DNA from: Rhodococcus sp. HM1
GTDB lineage: Bacteria; Actinomycetota; Actinomycetes; Mycobacteriales; Mycobacteriaceae
NCBI RefSeq assembly: GCF_023218075.1
Contig: NZ_JALPTB010000007.1
Span: 62,001 to 126,000 of the forward strand
DNA: 64,000 nt
Direction of reading: 5' to 3'
This document shows positions 26,693 through 35,556 of the stretch, in pieces (the stretch's first letter is position 1; every line of letters starts with the position of its first letter). A program made the position numbers and the translations under genes. Under the pieces are notes generated by a model. It was not told the DNA's origin, did no database searches, and saw only the letters and a list, made by a program, of their open reading frames with translations.

Positions 26693-28656
26693 GGCAGAAA
26701 GTCGTAGTCGTCCGGGTTCACGTGCTCGGTGATCTTCCAGTATTCGGCGTTGGTGTAGGGCCACACCTGTGAGACCCGGCCGACGCTGTTCTGGTACCAA
26801 CTGCGCACGTAGGGCTGACCCCACGCCATCAGACGGTTCTCCCGGTCGACCCACTCCACGAAGCGATCCAGGGCCTCGGGGGTGACGTCGAGAGCCTTGA
26901 CGCCCCGGTCGAGGACCTCACGGATCGCCTCGAGCGAGTACTCCCCGGCGCGCTCGAGCATGAAGTGCAGGCTGCCGGCGACGACACCACCGATGTTCGG
27001 CCCGTACAGCATGAAGAAGTTCGGGTAGCCCGGCACAGTGATGCCGTTGTACGCGCGGGCGTCGCCCTTCCAGAATTCGTGGATCTCCACCCCGCCTCGA
27101 CCGATCACCTCGACACCGTCGAGGTAGTCCGACGGCTTGAATCCGGTGGCGTAGACGATGAGGTCGACCTCGTGGTGCGTCCCGTCGGCGGTACGGATTC
27201 CGGTCTCGGTCAACTCCACGATGGCGTGCGTCGACACCGTAGTGCTTTCGGCCATCAGCGCTTTCGCCCACACGCCGTTGTCGCGCAGCATCCGCTTCGC
27301 ACCGGGCGGGTAGGACGGGACGGCGATCTCCAACAGGTCCGGTCGTCCCTCGAACTGCTCCGTCAGCCGCGCGATCAGTTCGTCGCGCACCTTCCGGTTC
27401 GTGGCGGAGACACTCAACGGCGCACCGGGCCAGTCCTTTTCGGCGCGGACGGTGTGGAATCGTCCGGGGATTCCCTGCGTGATGACCCACAACCGGTACC
27501 ACTGACCGTAGTAGGGGACCTTGCGCACCAGCCAGGCGAACGCCTCGGAATGGTTGTCGTGGTAGGTCGGGGCGGGCAGCATCCACGGGGCACTGCGCTG
27601 GAAGACGGTGAGCGAAGCCACCTCTTCGTAGATGGCAGGCACGATCTGATAGGCACTGGCACCGGTACCGATGACCGCGACCCGCTTGCCACGCCAGTCG
27701 TAGGAGTCGTCCCACTCCTGCGAGTGCATGGTGACTCCGCGGAAGCGTTCGGCTCCCGGGAAGTCGGGGATGTTCGGGATGTCGAGCTGCCCGACCGCGC
27801 TGACGATCGCCTGGAACGTGCGGGTGCGTTCGACGCCCTGCGCGTCCCGAGTCACCACGATCCACGCGCCGGCCTCGTCGTCCCAGCGTGAACTCACCAG
27901 TCGGGTGCCGAACTCGATCAGGTCGATGAGTCCGGCGCGCTCGGCGACCGTGTTCAGATAGTCGTCGATCTCCCCACCCTCGGCGAACTGGTGGGGCCAG
28001 TCGACCCGCTGCGCGAACGAGTAGGAATACCCGAAAGTCGGTGTGTCCAGGCGCACTCCAGGGTAGTGGTTCTTCTGCCAGGTACCACCCAGCCGATCGG
28101 CGGCGTCGATCATCGTGAAGGGCACACCGGCCTGACGGTAACGGTGCCCGGCGGCGATACCCGAGACACCCGCACCGACGATGAGCACCTCGAAGCGGCG
28201 CCCCTCGGCGACGTCCTCGAAGCGCCAGTCGGGAGCGGCACTCTTGTCCTCGGCCAGATCGAGTTCGTGCTTGAGCGAGTCGGACCAGTCGGCGTTGCCG
28301 CCGGTGAGGTAGCCCAGGACGTCGGTGACCGCGGTGTCGGAAAGCATGCCGACGCTGGTGATCCGTTCGTCGCGAAGGCGGCGCAGCCCTGCGAGCGCGA
28401 GCTCGCGGGCCTTGTGCTGCTGGGCTTCCGACATCCCCCCGTGCGGGTGCCCGATCGTGTCGACGGGCGTCAGCGGCGGGCGCAGGTCCTCGGTGAGGAC
28501 AGCGGTGTCACCCGTGGCCGCGGCGATGGCCACCAGCAGCGAGGGAAGATCGGCCTTGTCGGCGATCTCCTGCAGGAAGTCGTCGGATTCGGTGATCGGC
28601 TCGTACTCGTCGCGCCAGAACAGGTCGTCGTAGCGGTCGATACCTGAAGTGCTCAT
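26689..28656 (-). CDS. Type I Baeyer-Villiger monooxygenase, HAPMO-like
   Basis: The 655-residue FAD/NADPH enzyme inserts oxygen next to a ketone to give an ester. The FAD loop GAGVSG is at residues 161-166, the NADPH loop GTGAS follows, and the type I fingerprint FxGxxxHxxxW is present as FRGVTMHSQEW near residues 303-313. The extra roughly 150-residue N-terminal domain and overall length match 4-hydroxyacetophenone monooxygenase (about 640 residues) rather than cyclohexanone-type enzymes (about 540). It overlaps both neighbours by ATGA, the hydroxylase before and the esterase after. An aryl ketone substrate is likely but unproven. Confidence 0.9.
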   Translation of the reverse strand: MSTSGIDRYDDLFWRDEYEPITESDDFLQEIADKADLPSLLVAIAAATGDTAVLTEDLRPPLTPVDTIGHPHGGMSEAQQHKARELALAGLRRLRDERITSVGMLSDTAVTDVLGYLTGGNADWSDSLKHELDLAEDKSAAPDWRFEDVAEGRRFEVLIVGAGVSGIAAGHRYRQAGVPFTMIDAADRLGGTWQKNHYPGVRLDTPTFGYSYSFAQRVDWPHQFAEGGEIDDYLNTVAERAGLIDLIEFGTRLVSSRWDDEAGAWIVVTRDAQGVERTRTFQAIVSAVGQLDIPNIPDFPGAERFRGVTMHSQEWDDSYDWRGKRVAVIGTGASAYQIVPAIYEEVASLTVFQRSAPWMLPAPTYHDNHSEAFAWLVRKVPYYGQWYRLWVITQGIPGRFHTVRAEKDWPGAPLSVSATNRKVRDELIARLTEQFEGRPDLLEIAVPSYPPGAKRMLRDNGVWAKALMAESTTVSTHAIVELTETGIRTADGTHHEVDLIVYATGFKPSDYLDGVEVIGRGGVEIHEFWKGDARAYNGITVPGYPNFFMLYGPNIGGVVAGSLHFMLERAGEYSLEAIREVLDRGVKALDVTPEALDRFVEWVDRENRLMAWGQPYVRSWYQNSVGRVSQVWPYTNAEYWKITEHVNPDDYDFLP

Positions 28657-30305
28657 CTGTTCTCTTTCCTCCGGGAGCGGTCGACGCTGCGCGAGAGGTC
28701 GACGTAGGTCCGTAGTGCGGCGACGACCCGTGCCTCGTCGGCAGCGGTGAACACAGCCGCGACGTAGCGGTCCGGGCGAACGACGACGGCATGGGGCACC
28801 CCGAGCGGGCGGGCCGGGTCGACGAACGCGCCGGTGAGGTCGGTCAGATCGGAGGGCCCTGTCTCCTGCGGGCCACGATGGTGGCCGCGTGGGAGAAGAC
28901 GCACCCGTGGGACGCCGTTCCAGAACGGATCGCGCGCAACCTGCCCGGCACCTGTGGTGCCGAGTTCGAGGATCGCCCATCCGGTTCCGAGATGCGCGTC
29001 GAGGGGCGAGGTGGTGCCCTCGGCGGTCTCGACCGTCGGCTGGCTCATGGCCTTGCCGACGGCTTCTGCGAAGCGGGAGTCCACTTCACGTGCCGGTTCG
29101 ACGGCGACGCCCTTGGAGTAGTCCGGCGGGGTGATGAACCGCATGGAGGACAGATAGGCGTGGACCGGCGGGAACAGTCGCGCCACGGAGAAGACGACGT
29201 CGCGGGCGGCGGCTGCGACGCCGCGGGCCATGACGATCGAGCCGGTGATGTGCGAGATGCGCACCATCTTCTTGGCATGGGTACGACGTTCGGACTCGTA
29301 GCTGTCGAGCAGACGGTCGGTGCCCACACCGTCGAGTGCCGCCCGCAGCTTCCAGGCCAGGTTCGACGCGTCGCGAAGACCGGCATTGAGTCCCTGGCCG
29401 GAGAACGGGGGCATGAGATGGCCGGCGTCACCGACGAGGAATGCGCGTCCGGCCCGGTAGGTCTTGGCGAGCCGGCGGTGGGCGACGTAGACGACTGCGC
29501 GGCGGATGTCCTCCGGGGTCACCTGTGGGTGGAACGGAAGGACCAGTTCGCGGATCTTGTCCGGGCGGGTGATCTCCTCGGCGTCGTCGCCGGGAAGCAT
29601 CATGAATTCCAGACGCAGTCGTCCCTTGATGCCGGGGACGTAGACGTACGGCCGGGCGCCGTTGCCGTGGAACTCGGCGTAGGGCTCTTTCTCGCGGGTC
29701 GTGTTCAGCAGGTCGACGACCACCCAGCGTTCTTCCTGGGTCGATCCGACCAGGGGCACACCGAGGGCATCGCGGGTGAAGCTTCGGCCACCGTCCGCGC
29801 CGGCCAGCCACGATCCGACGACGGTCGAGGTGACGCCGTCCTCGGAGCGGGTGGTCACCGTGACGGTCGTGCCGTCCTGGGTGATCGCGACCGCGCGCTG
29901 GCCCGTTCGGAAGTCGATGTCGGGATGTTCGACCGCCCTGTCCCACAGCAGCTGTTCGAGGACGGGTTGATCGAACTGCGACTTCGCGGGGTGTCCGGTA
30001 CGGGAGGGAACGGGCTTGGACTGGGCGAGCAAGCGGTCGCCGAGACCGAAATAGCGTGCCCCGGTGTCCAGATAGGACTCCGCCTTGAGGTCGTCCGCCA
30101 AGCCCAGACGCTCGAGGATGCGGAATGACTCGTCGGCGATGCTGATGGCGCGGGGCAGGTCCCCGGGGGCGGTCATCGGTTCGATCACCGAGACCCGGGC
30201 ACCTTCGTCGGCGAGAAGCAGGGCGAGGGTGAGCCCCACGGGACCTCCGCCGACGACGACAACGTCTGCATCGATGTTGTTCTGCTGCATGTTCATCGCG
30301 GTCAC
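28653..30305 (-). CDS. FAD-dependent aromatic-ring monooxygenase (PheA/MhpA group)
   Basis: The 550-residue class A flavoprotein hydroxylase has a GGGPVG dinucleotide loop (residues 19-24), a DG motif (LAGADGGRSFTRDALG) and the flavin ribityl motif VGDAGHLMPPFSGQGLNAGLRDA. A C-terminal thioredoxin-like extension is typical of phenol, resorcinol and 3-hydroxyphenylpropionate hydroxylases. It likely hydroxylates a phenol ortho to an existing OH. Start GTG 30305 makes a GTGA overlap with the ABC ATPase; in-frame ATGs three and five codons later are alternatives. Substrate unknown. Confidence 0.88.
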   Translation of the reverse strand: MTAMNMQQNNIDADVVVVGGGPVGLTLALLLADEGARVSVIEPMTAPGDLPRAISIADESFRILERLGLADDLKAESYLDTGARYFGLGDRLLAQSKPVPSRTGHPAKSQFDQPVLEQLLWDRAVEHPDIDFRTGQRAVAITQDGTTVTVTTRSEDGVTSTVVGSWLAGADGGRSFTRDALGVPLVGSTQEERWVVVDLLNTTREKEPYAEFHGNGARPYVYVPGIKGRLRLEFMMLPGDDAEEITRPDKIRELVLPFHPQVTPEDIRRAVVYVAHRRLAKTYRAGRAFLVGDAGHLMPPFSGQGLNAGLRDASNLAWKLRAALDGVGTDRLLDSYESERRTHAKKMVRISHITGSIVMARGVAAAARDVVFSVARLFPPVHAYLSSMRFITPPDYSKGVAVEPAREVDSRFAEAVGKAMSQPTVETAEGTTSPLDAHLGTGWAILELGTTGAGQVARDPFWNGVPRVRLLPRGHHRGPQETGPSDLTDLTGAFVDPARPLGVPHAVVVRPDRYVAAVFTAADEARVVAALRTYVDLSRSVDRSRRKENR

Positions 30306-31129
30306 AACACCGCAGCCTGTCGCGAGGTGACCATTCCGGTCTTGTTGGTCTTGGCGATCTGCACCTGCTCGTAGACATGGGCGCGCAGTTCGCTGAAGCG
30401 GGTGAGCGAGCGTGTGCCGAGCTGGTCCCGCTCGTCCGGCAGGTCGATCTTCACGTCGTCCTGGATCACCGTGGGCGAGCTCGACAACACCAGGACCCGC
30501 TCACCGAGGTAGACGGACTCCTCGATGTCGTGGGTGACGAAGAGGATGGTCATGTTGTGCCGCTTCCACACCGAGCGGACGAGGTCCTCGAGGTCGGCCC
30601 GGGTCTGCGCATCGACCGCGGCGAACGGTTCGTCCATGAGCAGGACGCTCGGGTGCGTGGCGACCGCGCGGGCGATGGCGACGCGCTGTTGCATGCCCCC
30701 GGACAACTGCCAGGGGTAGCTGTTGCGAGCCTGCTCGAGGCCGACCGAGTGCAAAGCTTCGTCGACACGCGCGCGACGCTCCGCCTTGGACAGCTTGGCG
30801 ATCTTGAGCGGCAGTTCGATGTTGGCGGCCACCGTCATCCAGGGATAGAGGCTGCGACCGTACTCCTGGAACACCACGGCCATACCCCTGGCCGGCCCGT
30901 TGACGGGCCTGCCGTCGAGCACGACCGCACCCGAGGTCGGCGCCATGAGACCGGCGATGCACTTGAGCAGTGTGGTCTTGCCGCTTCCCGACGGGCCGAC
31001 GAGGCAGGCGAATTCACCCTGGTGCAGGTCGAAGGTGAGGGACTTGACCGCTTCGAACTCTTTGCCGTCCCGGCTGTATACCTTCTTGACCTTGTCGACG
31101 CGGAGTCGAACGTCTTGGTGATCAGTCAT
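30302..31129 (-). CDS. ABC importer ATPase, nitrate/sulfonate/taurine (SsuB/TauB) type
   Basis: The 275-residue ATPase has Walker [10 protein letters not shown] (about residue 44), Q-loop [11 protein letters not shown], signature [14 protein letters not shown] and Walker [13 protein letters not shown]. It energises the two permeases encoded just upstream. ATG 31129 is chosen because AAGGAAA precedes it; a GTG two codons upstream is possible. Members of this transporter class also import aromatic acids such as phthalate in rhodococci, which fits this catabolic setting. Confidence 0.93.
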   Translation of the reverse strand: MTDHQDVRLRVDKVKKVYSRDGKEFEAVKSLTFDLHQGEFACLVGPSGSGKTTLLKCIAGLMAPTSGAVVLDGRPVNGPARGMAVVFQEYGRSLYPWMTVAANIELPLKIAKLSKAERRARVDEALHSVGLEQARNSYPWQLSGGMQQRVAIARAVATHPSVLLMDEPFAAVDAQTRADLEDLVRSVWKRHNMTILFVTHDIEESVYLGERVLVLSSSPTVIQDDVKIDLPDERDQLGTRSLTRFSELRAHVYEQVQIAKTNKTGMVTSRQAAVL

Positions 31130-31892
31130 TCGCACTTTCCTTCAATCCTTCGTACCAGCCGAGGACTCGGCCCTGGACGATCTGGAACAACACGGACAGC
31201 GCCACGCCGAGCAGCCCGAGCAGCACGATGCCGCTCCACATCTCGGGGATGTCGATCCGATTCTGGAAGTTGATGATGGCGTAGCCGATTCCTTCTGTGG
31301 CCGCGAACATCTCGGAGACGACCATCAGGACGAGGCCGACCGCGAGGCTCTGGCGGATGCCGGCGAAGATCTGCGGTGACGCGGCCGGGAGTACGAGATA
31401 CCGCATCCGGTCGATGCCGGTGAGTCCGTAGACCCGGCCGGTGTCGCTCTGAACCTCGTCGATGGAGGCGACGCCCTTGATGGTGTTGAGGAGGATGGGC
31501 CACAGACATCCGAGGACGATGACGGTGACCTTCATGGCGTCGTTGATGCCGATCAGCAGGAGCAGGACCGGGATCATGATCGTCGACGGGACCGCGCGGA
31601 GGAACTCGAGCAGCGGACTGAGCAGCCATCGCACCCAGTCGATCGAACCGATGGCGATACCGAGACCGACGCCGAGGACGATGGACAGCGCCAGGCCGAC
31701 CAGCAGACGCGCGATACTGGGGAGAGCGTCCTGCGTGAATCCGTCGCCGAGCCACACGGTGCGGAACGCGGTGACGAGTTGGTCCGGGTCGGGAACGTAG
31801 AAGCTGCCACCACCCTGCGTGGCCGCCCACCACGCTGCGATCAGCACGATCGGCAGGCCGACGAAATATCCGAGACTCTTCAGTGTTTTCAC
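31122..31892 (-). CDS. ABC importer permease, SsuC/TauC type (second subunit)
   Basis: The 256-residue protein has six predicted helices and a BPD_transp_1 fold. The coupling-helix EAA-type loop is in GRVYGLTGIDRMRYLVLPAASPQIFAGIRQSL (about residues 155-186). The GTG start overlaps the first permease stop by GTGA. Its 3' end nearly abuts the ATPase gene. With the other permease it should form a heterodimeric channel. Confidence 0.92.
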   Translation of the reverse strand: MKTLKSLGYFVGLPIVLIAAWWAATQGGGSFYVPDPDQLVTAFRTVWLGDGFTQDALPSIARLLVGLALSIVLGVGLGIAIGSIDWVRWLLSPLLEFLRAVPSTIMIPVLLLLIGINDAMKVTVIVLGCLWPILLNTIKGVASIDEVQSDTGRVYGLTGIDRMRYLVLPAASPQIFAGIRQSLAVGLVLMVVSEMFAATEGIGYAIINFQNRIDIPEMWSGIVLLGLLGVALSVLFQIVQGRVLGWYEGLKESAND

Positions 31893-32743
31893 GACTTCAC
31901 ACCTCCACGCACCGAGGCGTGCCAGAAGAGAACCTTGCGTTCGATCGTTCCCATCAGCCAGTTGACGAGCATGCCGAGCACGCCGCTGGTGACGATGAGG
32001 GCGAACATCGCCGGCGCGTCGTCGTTGATCTGTGCGAGTGCGACGTCCTGGCCGAGACCCGGGGTGCCGATGATCAGCTCGACGCCGACGGACAGGATCA
32101 GCGCGACCGTGGCGGCCAGGCGTATGCCGGTCATGAGGAAGGGAAGCAGGGTCGGGAAGAGCAGGTAGCGGACCCTCTGCCAGAAGTTCATCTGCAGGGT
32201 CAGGGCGGTGTCCGTGGCGACCTTGTCGACGTCGGCCACGCCGTAGAGCACCTGGACCAGCACGATCCAGAAGCAGGCGTAGACGACGATCAGAAGCTCG
32301 GCGCTGAGGGCAGGTCCGTACAGGAGCGCGGCCAGCGGGATGAGCGCGACCGCGGGGATGGGCCGAAGGAACTCGATGGTCGAGTGGGTCGCCCGCCTGA
32401 GGAACGTACTGGAGCCGATGATCACGCCGACCACGATGGCGGCGACGCTGGAGACCACCAGACCGATCAGCCAGGCACGCAGTGTGTAGCCGACCGAGGT
32501 CCAGAAATCGGGATCGGACAGGTTCTCGACGAATTCCGCGAACACCACCGTCGGGGGTGGCAGATAGTGCGAACCGACCGGTCCGATGGCAGAGAACACC
32601 TGCCAGATCAGGAGAAAGCCCAGACTGCCGGCCACGCCGAGGAGAAGCGGCTTGTACGGGGCGACTGCACTGGGTGTTCGGGAACTGTCCCGTTGCGGCG
32701 GAACCGCCACGGGCTTCTCCAGTTCTCGCTGTGCCACGCTCAT
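31889..32743 (-). CDS. ABC importer permease, SsuC/TauC type (first subunit)
   Basis: The 284-residue permease has a polar N-terminal tail of about 30 residues, then six helices. The coupling loop lies around ALTLQMNFWQRVRYLLFPTLLPFLMTGIRLA (about residues 180-210). ATG 32743 is supported by AAAGG upstream. It is separated from the substrate-binding gene by 67 bases containing a 12-bp hairpin, which may set lower expression than for the binding protein. Confidence 0.92.
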   Translation of the reverse strand: MSVAQRELEKPVAVPPQRDSSRTPSAVAPYKPLLLGVAGSLGFLLIWQVFSAIGPVGSHYLPPPTVVFAEFVENLSDPDFWTSVGYTLRAWLIGLVVSSVAAIVVGVIIGSSTFLRRATHSTIEFLRPIPAVALIPLAALLYGPALSAELLIVVYACFWIVLVQVLYGVADVDKVATDTALTLQMNFWQRVRYLLFPTLLPFLMTGIRLAATVALILSVGVELIIGTPGLGQDVALAQINDDAPAMFALIVTSGVLGMLVNWLMGTIERKVLFWHASVRGGVKS

Positions 32744-32778
32744 GGCAGGCAACCTTTCGAGTGTTGCGGAGGCATGGG

Positions 32779-32806
32779 GTGGGTCGGGCCTCGCGGCCCG
32801 ACCCAC
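32779..32806 (-). terminator. Intra-operon hairpin after the substrate-binding protein gene
   Basis: GTGGGTCGGGCC (32779-32790) and GGCCCGACCCAC (32795-32806) form a perfect 12-bp stem with loop TCGC, four bases after the stop codon. No U-tract follows. It probably attenuates transcription or protects the 3' end of the upstream message, so that binding protein exceeds permease. Confidence 0.65.
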
Positions 32807-32810
32807 GCGG

Positions 32811-33782
32811 TCAGTGGTTCCAGACGACGTTCTCGCCGGGCTCCTTGTTCATGACGTTGTACTTCACCAGCAGGGTGCTGAACTGGTCGATCGCGTCGGC
32901 GTCCAACTTCGCATCCCACTGGATGAACTCGGTCTTCGCAGCGACCTCGGGGGCGGTGCCGATCACCTTCGGCAACAGGGCGCGGACGTCGTCCTGATGT
33001 GCTTCGGCGTAGGTGAGAGTTTCGTCGAGGGCTTCCGTAAACCGTTCGACCAGATCGGGTTTGGTGTCGATGAGCTTCCTGCCGGCCACCATGACCAGCT
33101 CGGCGCCATCGAGGCCCGCCGCCGGGATGAAGTCGCTGACGACGGCGCCACCGTTGTTCAGGATCTGCCCGATGAACGGCGGTCCGGCCATTCCGGCATC
33201 GATCTGCCCGCTCTCGAGCTGCGCGGCGACCTGGTCGAACCCGAGCTGGACGAAGGTGATCGACTCGGGATCGCCGCCGTCCTTCGCGACCGCTTCCTTG
33301 ATGCCGATCTCGCCGATGCTCCCGAGGGCATTGATCGCGACCCGCTTACCTTCGAGGTCCTTCGCCGACTTGATATCCGAGCCCGAGCCGACGAGCACGG
33401 CGACGGAGTCACCCAGGGTGCCGGGGCGGTTCTTGGCGTAGCCGGACACGATCGGCACGTCGAGGCCCTTGCTGCTCGCGACCAGCGGCGTGGTCGGGCT
33501 GGCCAGGATGAAGTCGAGGCTCCCGGAATTCACGGCCGGCAACTGCGCAGCACTCGACTGGCCCATGACGAGTTCGATCTCGATTCCCTGCTCGGCGAAA
33601 AAGCCCTGGTCGATGCCGATCTGGAAGGCACCCACCGCCGACGAGGGGAAAAGCCCCACCTTCACGATGTCGAGACCGCTGTCCGATTTCGATGCGGCGC
33701 CGTCGTTCGATCCGTTGGAGCACGCGGTCAACGCAAGTGCCAACGCCGCGCTTCCGGCGAGCACAGACAAGGTCCGCTTCAT
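32811..33782 (-). CDS. ABC transporter substrate-binding lipoprotein (NMT1/THI5, SsuA-like)
   Basis: The 323-residue secreted lipoprotein has a KRT N-region, a hydrophobic core and lipobox LTAC with lipidated Cys21. The mature part matches nitrate/sulfonate/taurine-type binding proteins (VKVGLFPSSAVGAFQIGIDQGFFAEQGIEIEL). It presents the solute to the permeases encoded next. It is probably transcribed from its own promoter at 33874-33901. The ligand may be an aromatic acid or sulfonate, judged by the neighbouring ring-cleavage genes only. Confidence 0.92.
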   Translation of the reverse strand: MKRTLSVLAGSAALALALTACSNGSNDGAASKSDSGLDIVKVGLFPSSAVGAFQIGIDQGFFAEQGIEIELVMGQSSAAQLPAVNSGSLDFILASPTTPLVASSKGLDVPIVSGYAKNRPGTLGDSVAVLVGSGSDIKSAKDLEGKRVAINALGSIGEIGIKEAVAKDGGDPESITFVQLGFDQVAAQLESGQIDAGMAGPPFIGQILNNGGAVVSDFIPAAGLDGAELVMVAGRKLIDTKPDLVERFTEALDETLTYAEAHQDDVRALLPKVIGTAPEVAAKTEFIQWDAKLDADAIDQFSTLLVKYNVMNKEPGENVVWNH

Positions 33783-33799
33783 GAATTCCTTCTTCCCTG

Positions 33800-33831
33800 A
33801 ATCCGGCTGTTCCGGAATCCGACTGTTCCGG
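33800..33831. repeat. 16-bp tandem repeat between the promoter and the binding-protein gene
   Basis: AATCCGGCTGTTCCGG (33800-33815) and AATCCGACTGTTCCGG (33816-33831) are adjacent, with one mismatch. CCGGAA and TTCCGG within them also form an inverted pair. The placement just downstream of the promoter suggests an operator. Confidence 0.55.
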
Positions 33832-33873
33832 GCGATCTTGATGGGTCGTGCAGATGTGACGCCCGCAACATCG

Positions 33874-33901
33874 ACTATGTCACAGATTTAATATTGGTCA
33901 A
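33874..33901 (-). promoter_or_regulatory. Promoter for the ABC transporter/monooxygenase operon
   Basis: On the minus strand TTGACC (complement of 33896-33901) and CATAGT (complement of 33874-33879) are spaced by 16 bases in an AT-rich stretch. They lie about 92 bases upstream of the binding-protein ATG and just past the MhpA-like stop. This divides the island into at least two transcription units. Confidence 0.55.
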
Positions 33902-33915
33902 GCTTTATTGCATTT

Positions 33916-35556
33916 TCACTGAGGAATGCATTCTGCTGGCCGCAGTCGGGCAGCGGAAAACACCGACTCCAAGGTCGAGTCGAGATCCTGAGCGAGACAT
34001 TCGGCCGCGATGACATGGTCCGGTCGCACAACCACCGCCGAGAACGGCCGCTGATGGAACCAGGACTTGAGCACGCCCGACGGATCGCCCACTACGTGCA
34101 CACCGTCCCCCGCGTTCTCCATTGCCCACGGAAGCTGGGAGGCAGGTACCAGATGCACCAGGCGTGCGCCGAGCGACTCCAGTCGCTCCAGGTTCTCCTT
34201 GTCGACGAGCTGCCGTGGATCGTTGTTCCACACGAAGATTCGCCAGCCGGACCCCGTCACATCGTCGAGCAGCCGATCGGTCGCGGCCGTCGTGCACACC
34301 CGCGGCTGCGGGAACAACGTACCGACAGCCGACTTGAAGTCCTCCGCAACGGGTACCGACTTCAACCGGGGCACCCGCGCCGGCACCACGACGCCGCGCT
34401 CGTAGCGCGGCATGGGCTTGAAGCCCTGCCCGGAGACATACGCCTTCAGTCGCGGCAACCGGTCGACGACCACTGCTGCGGCATCACGTGCCGCAGAACG
34501 CAGTTTGCTGCGGTTGGTGACCAGGTTGGCCATGCCGACCGACAGGTCGACCATTGCCTTCACATGGTCGCGACGCTCTTCCGCGTAGGTGTCGAGCAAC
34601 GCATCGTCGGCTTGCCCCTTCACCACCGCAGCCAGCTTCCAACCGAGATTCATCGCGTCACGAATGCACGAATTCCATCCCTGCCCGGCGACCACCGGCA
34701 TGACGTGGGCGGCATCGCCGGCCAGGAGGATCGGTCCTTCCCGGAACCGGGACGCCAACCGCGCGTGATGGGTGTAGACACGTCGACGGATGATGTTCAG
34801 CCGCTTCGGGTCGGGCACGTGATCGGCGAGGAGACCGTAGATGAACTCGTCCGATTCGACGAGCTCCTCCCCCTCGTCGTCGAGCATCATGAACTCCCAG
34901 CGCCGAATCCCGTGCGGGAGGCTCAAAGTGGCGTAGCCACGCGTAGGGTCACCGCCGAACACCGCGTGCGGCGTGCCGATCGGGTCGTCGGCGACGTCGA
35001 TCACGAGACCGCGTTGCTTGCGGGTCTCGCCTTCGAACTCGATGCCGAGACGGGTCCGGGTGAAGGACCGGCCGCCCTCGCACCCGATGACGTAGCGCGC
35101 CGTGATCTGCGAGGTCACCTCCCCCGACTTGACGGTGACCGTCGCTTCGTCGTCGGTGTAGGTGAGGTCGATCGCTTCGGTCCCGAGCCGGACGTCGACC
35201 GTCTCGAAACGCTCCAAGCCCGCCAACAGGACCTGGTCCACCAGCGGCTGAACGAAGCCGTTGCGCCGCGGCCATCCGAATTCACGTGTCGTGGGGTTGA
35301 TCTCGGCGATGACCTTCATCTCGCCGTTGACGATCCGGACCTGCTGGTCGGGGACCGTGTGCGGCAGCACCTTGTCCACGAGGCCGATCGACTGCATGAC
35401 CCGCAGGGCCTCGTCGTCGATACCGACCGCCCGCGGATAGTCGATGAGCTCGTCGAGTGCCTCGATCAGCACCGTGCGCACACCGTGCTGGCCGAGCAGG
35501 TTCGCGAGCGTGAGACCGGTGGGGCCCGCGCCGATGATCAGGACGTCCGTGTTCAC
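33916..35556 (-). CDS. MhpA-like 3-(3-hydroxyphenyl)propionate-type hydroxylase
   Basis: The 546-residue class A flavoprotein monooxygenase is close in length to E. coli MhpA (about 554). The FAD loop is GAGPTG (residues 9-14), the DG-type motif reads IGCEGGRSFTRTRLG, and LLAGDAAHVMPVVAGQGWNSCIRDA is the ribityl-binding motif. The family adds a hydroxyl to a 3-hydroxyphenyl acid to give a catechol for MhpB. The GTG start overlaps the aldolase stop (GTGA) and has GAGGAG upstream. Its position with MhpB, MhpC and MhpD homologues supports a meta-pathway hydroxylase; the actual ring substrate is not known. Confidence 0.88.
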   Translation of the reverse strand: MNTDVLIIGAGPTGLTLANLLGQHGVRTVLIEALDELIDYPRAVGIDDEALRVMQSIGLVDKVLPHTVPDQQVRIVNGEMKVIAEINPTTREFGWPRRNGFVQPLVDQVLLAGLERFETVDVRLGTEAIDLTYTDDEATVTVKSGEVTSQITARYVIGCEGGRSFTRTRLGIEFEGETRKQRGLVIDVADDPIGTPHAVFGGDPTRGYATLSLPHGIRRWEFMMLDDEGEELVESDEFIYGLLADHVPDPKRLNIIRRRVYTHHARLASRFREGPILLAGDAAHVMPVVAGQGWNSCIRDAMNLGWKLAAVVKGQADDALLDTYAEERRDHVKAMVDLSVGMANLVTNRSKLRSAARDAAAVVVDRLPRLKAYVSGQGFKPMPRYERGVVVPARVPRLKSVPVAEDFKSAVGTLFPQPRVCTTAATDRLLDDVTGSGWRIFVWNNDPRQLVDKENLERLESLGARLVHLVPASQLPWAMENAGDGVHVVGDPSGVLKSWFHQRPFSAVVVRPDHVIAAECLAQDLDSTLESVFSAARLRPAECIPQ

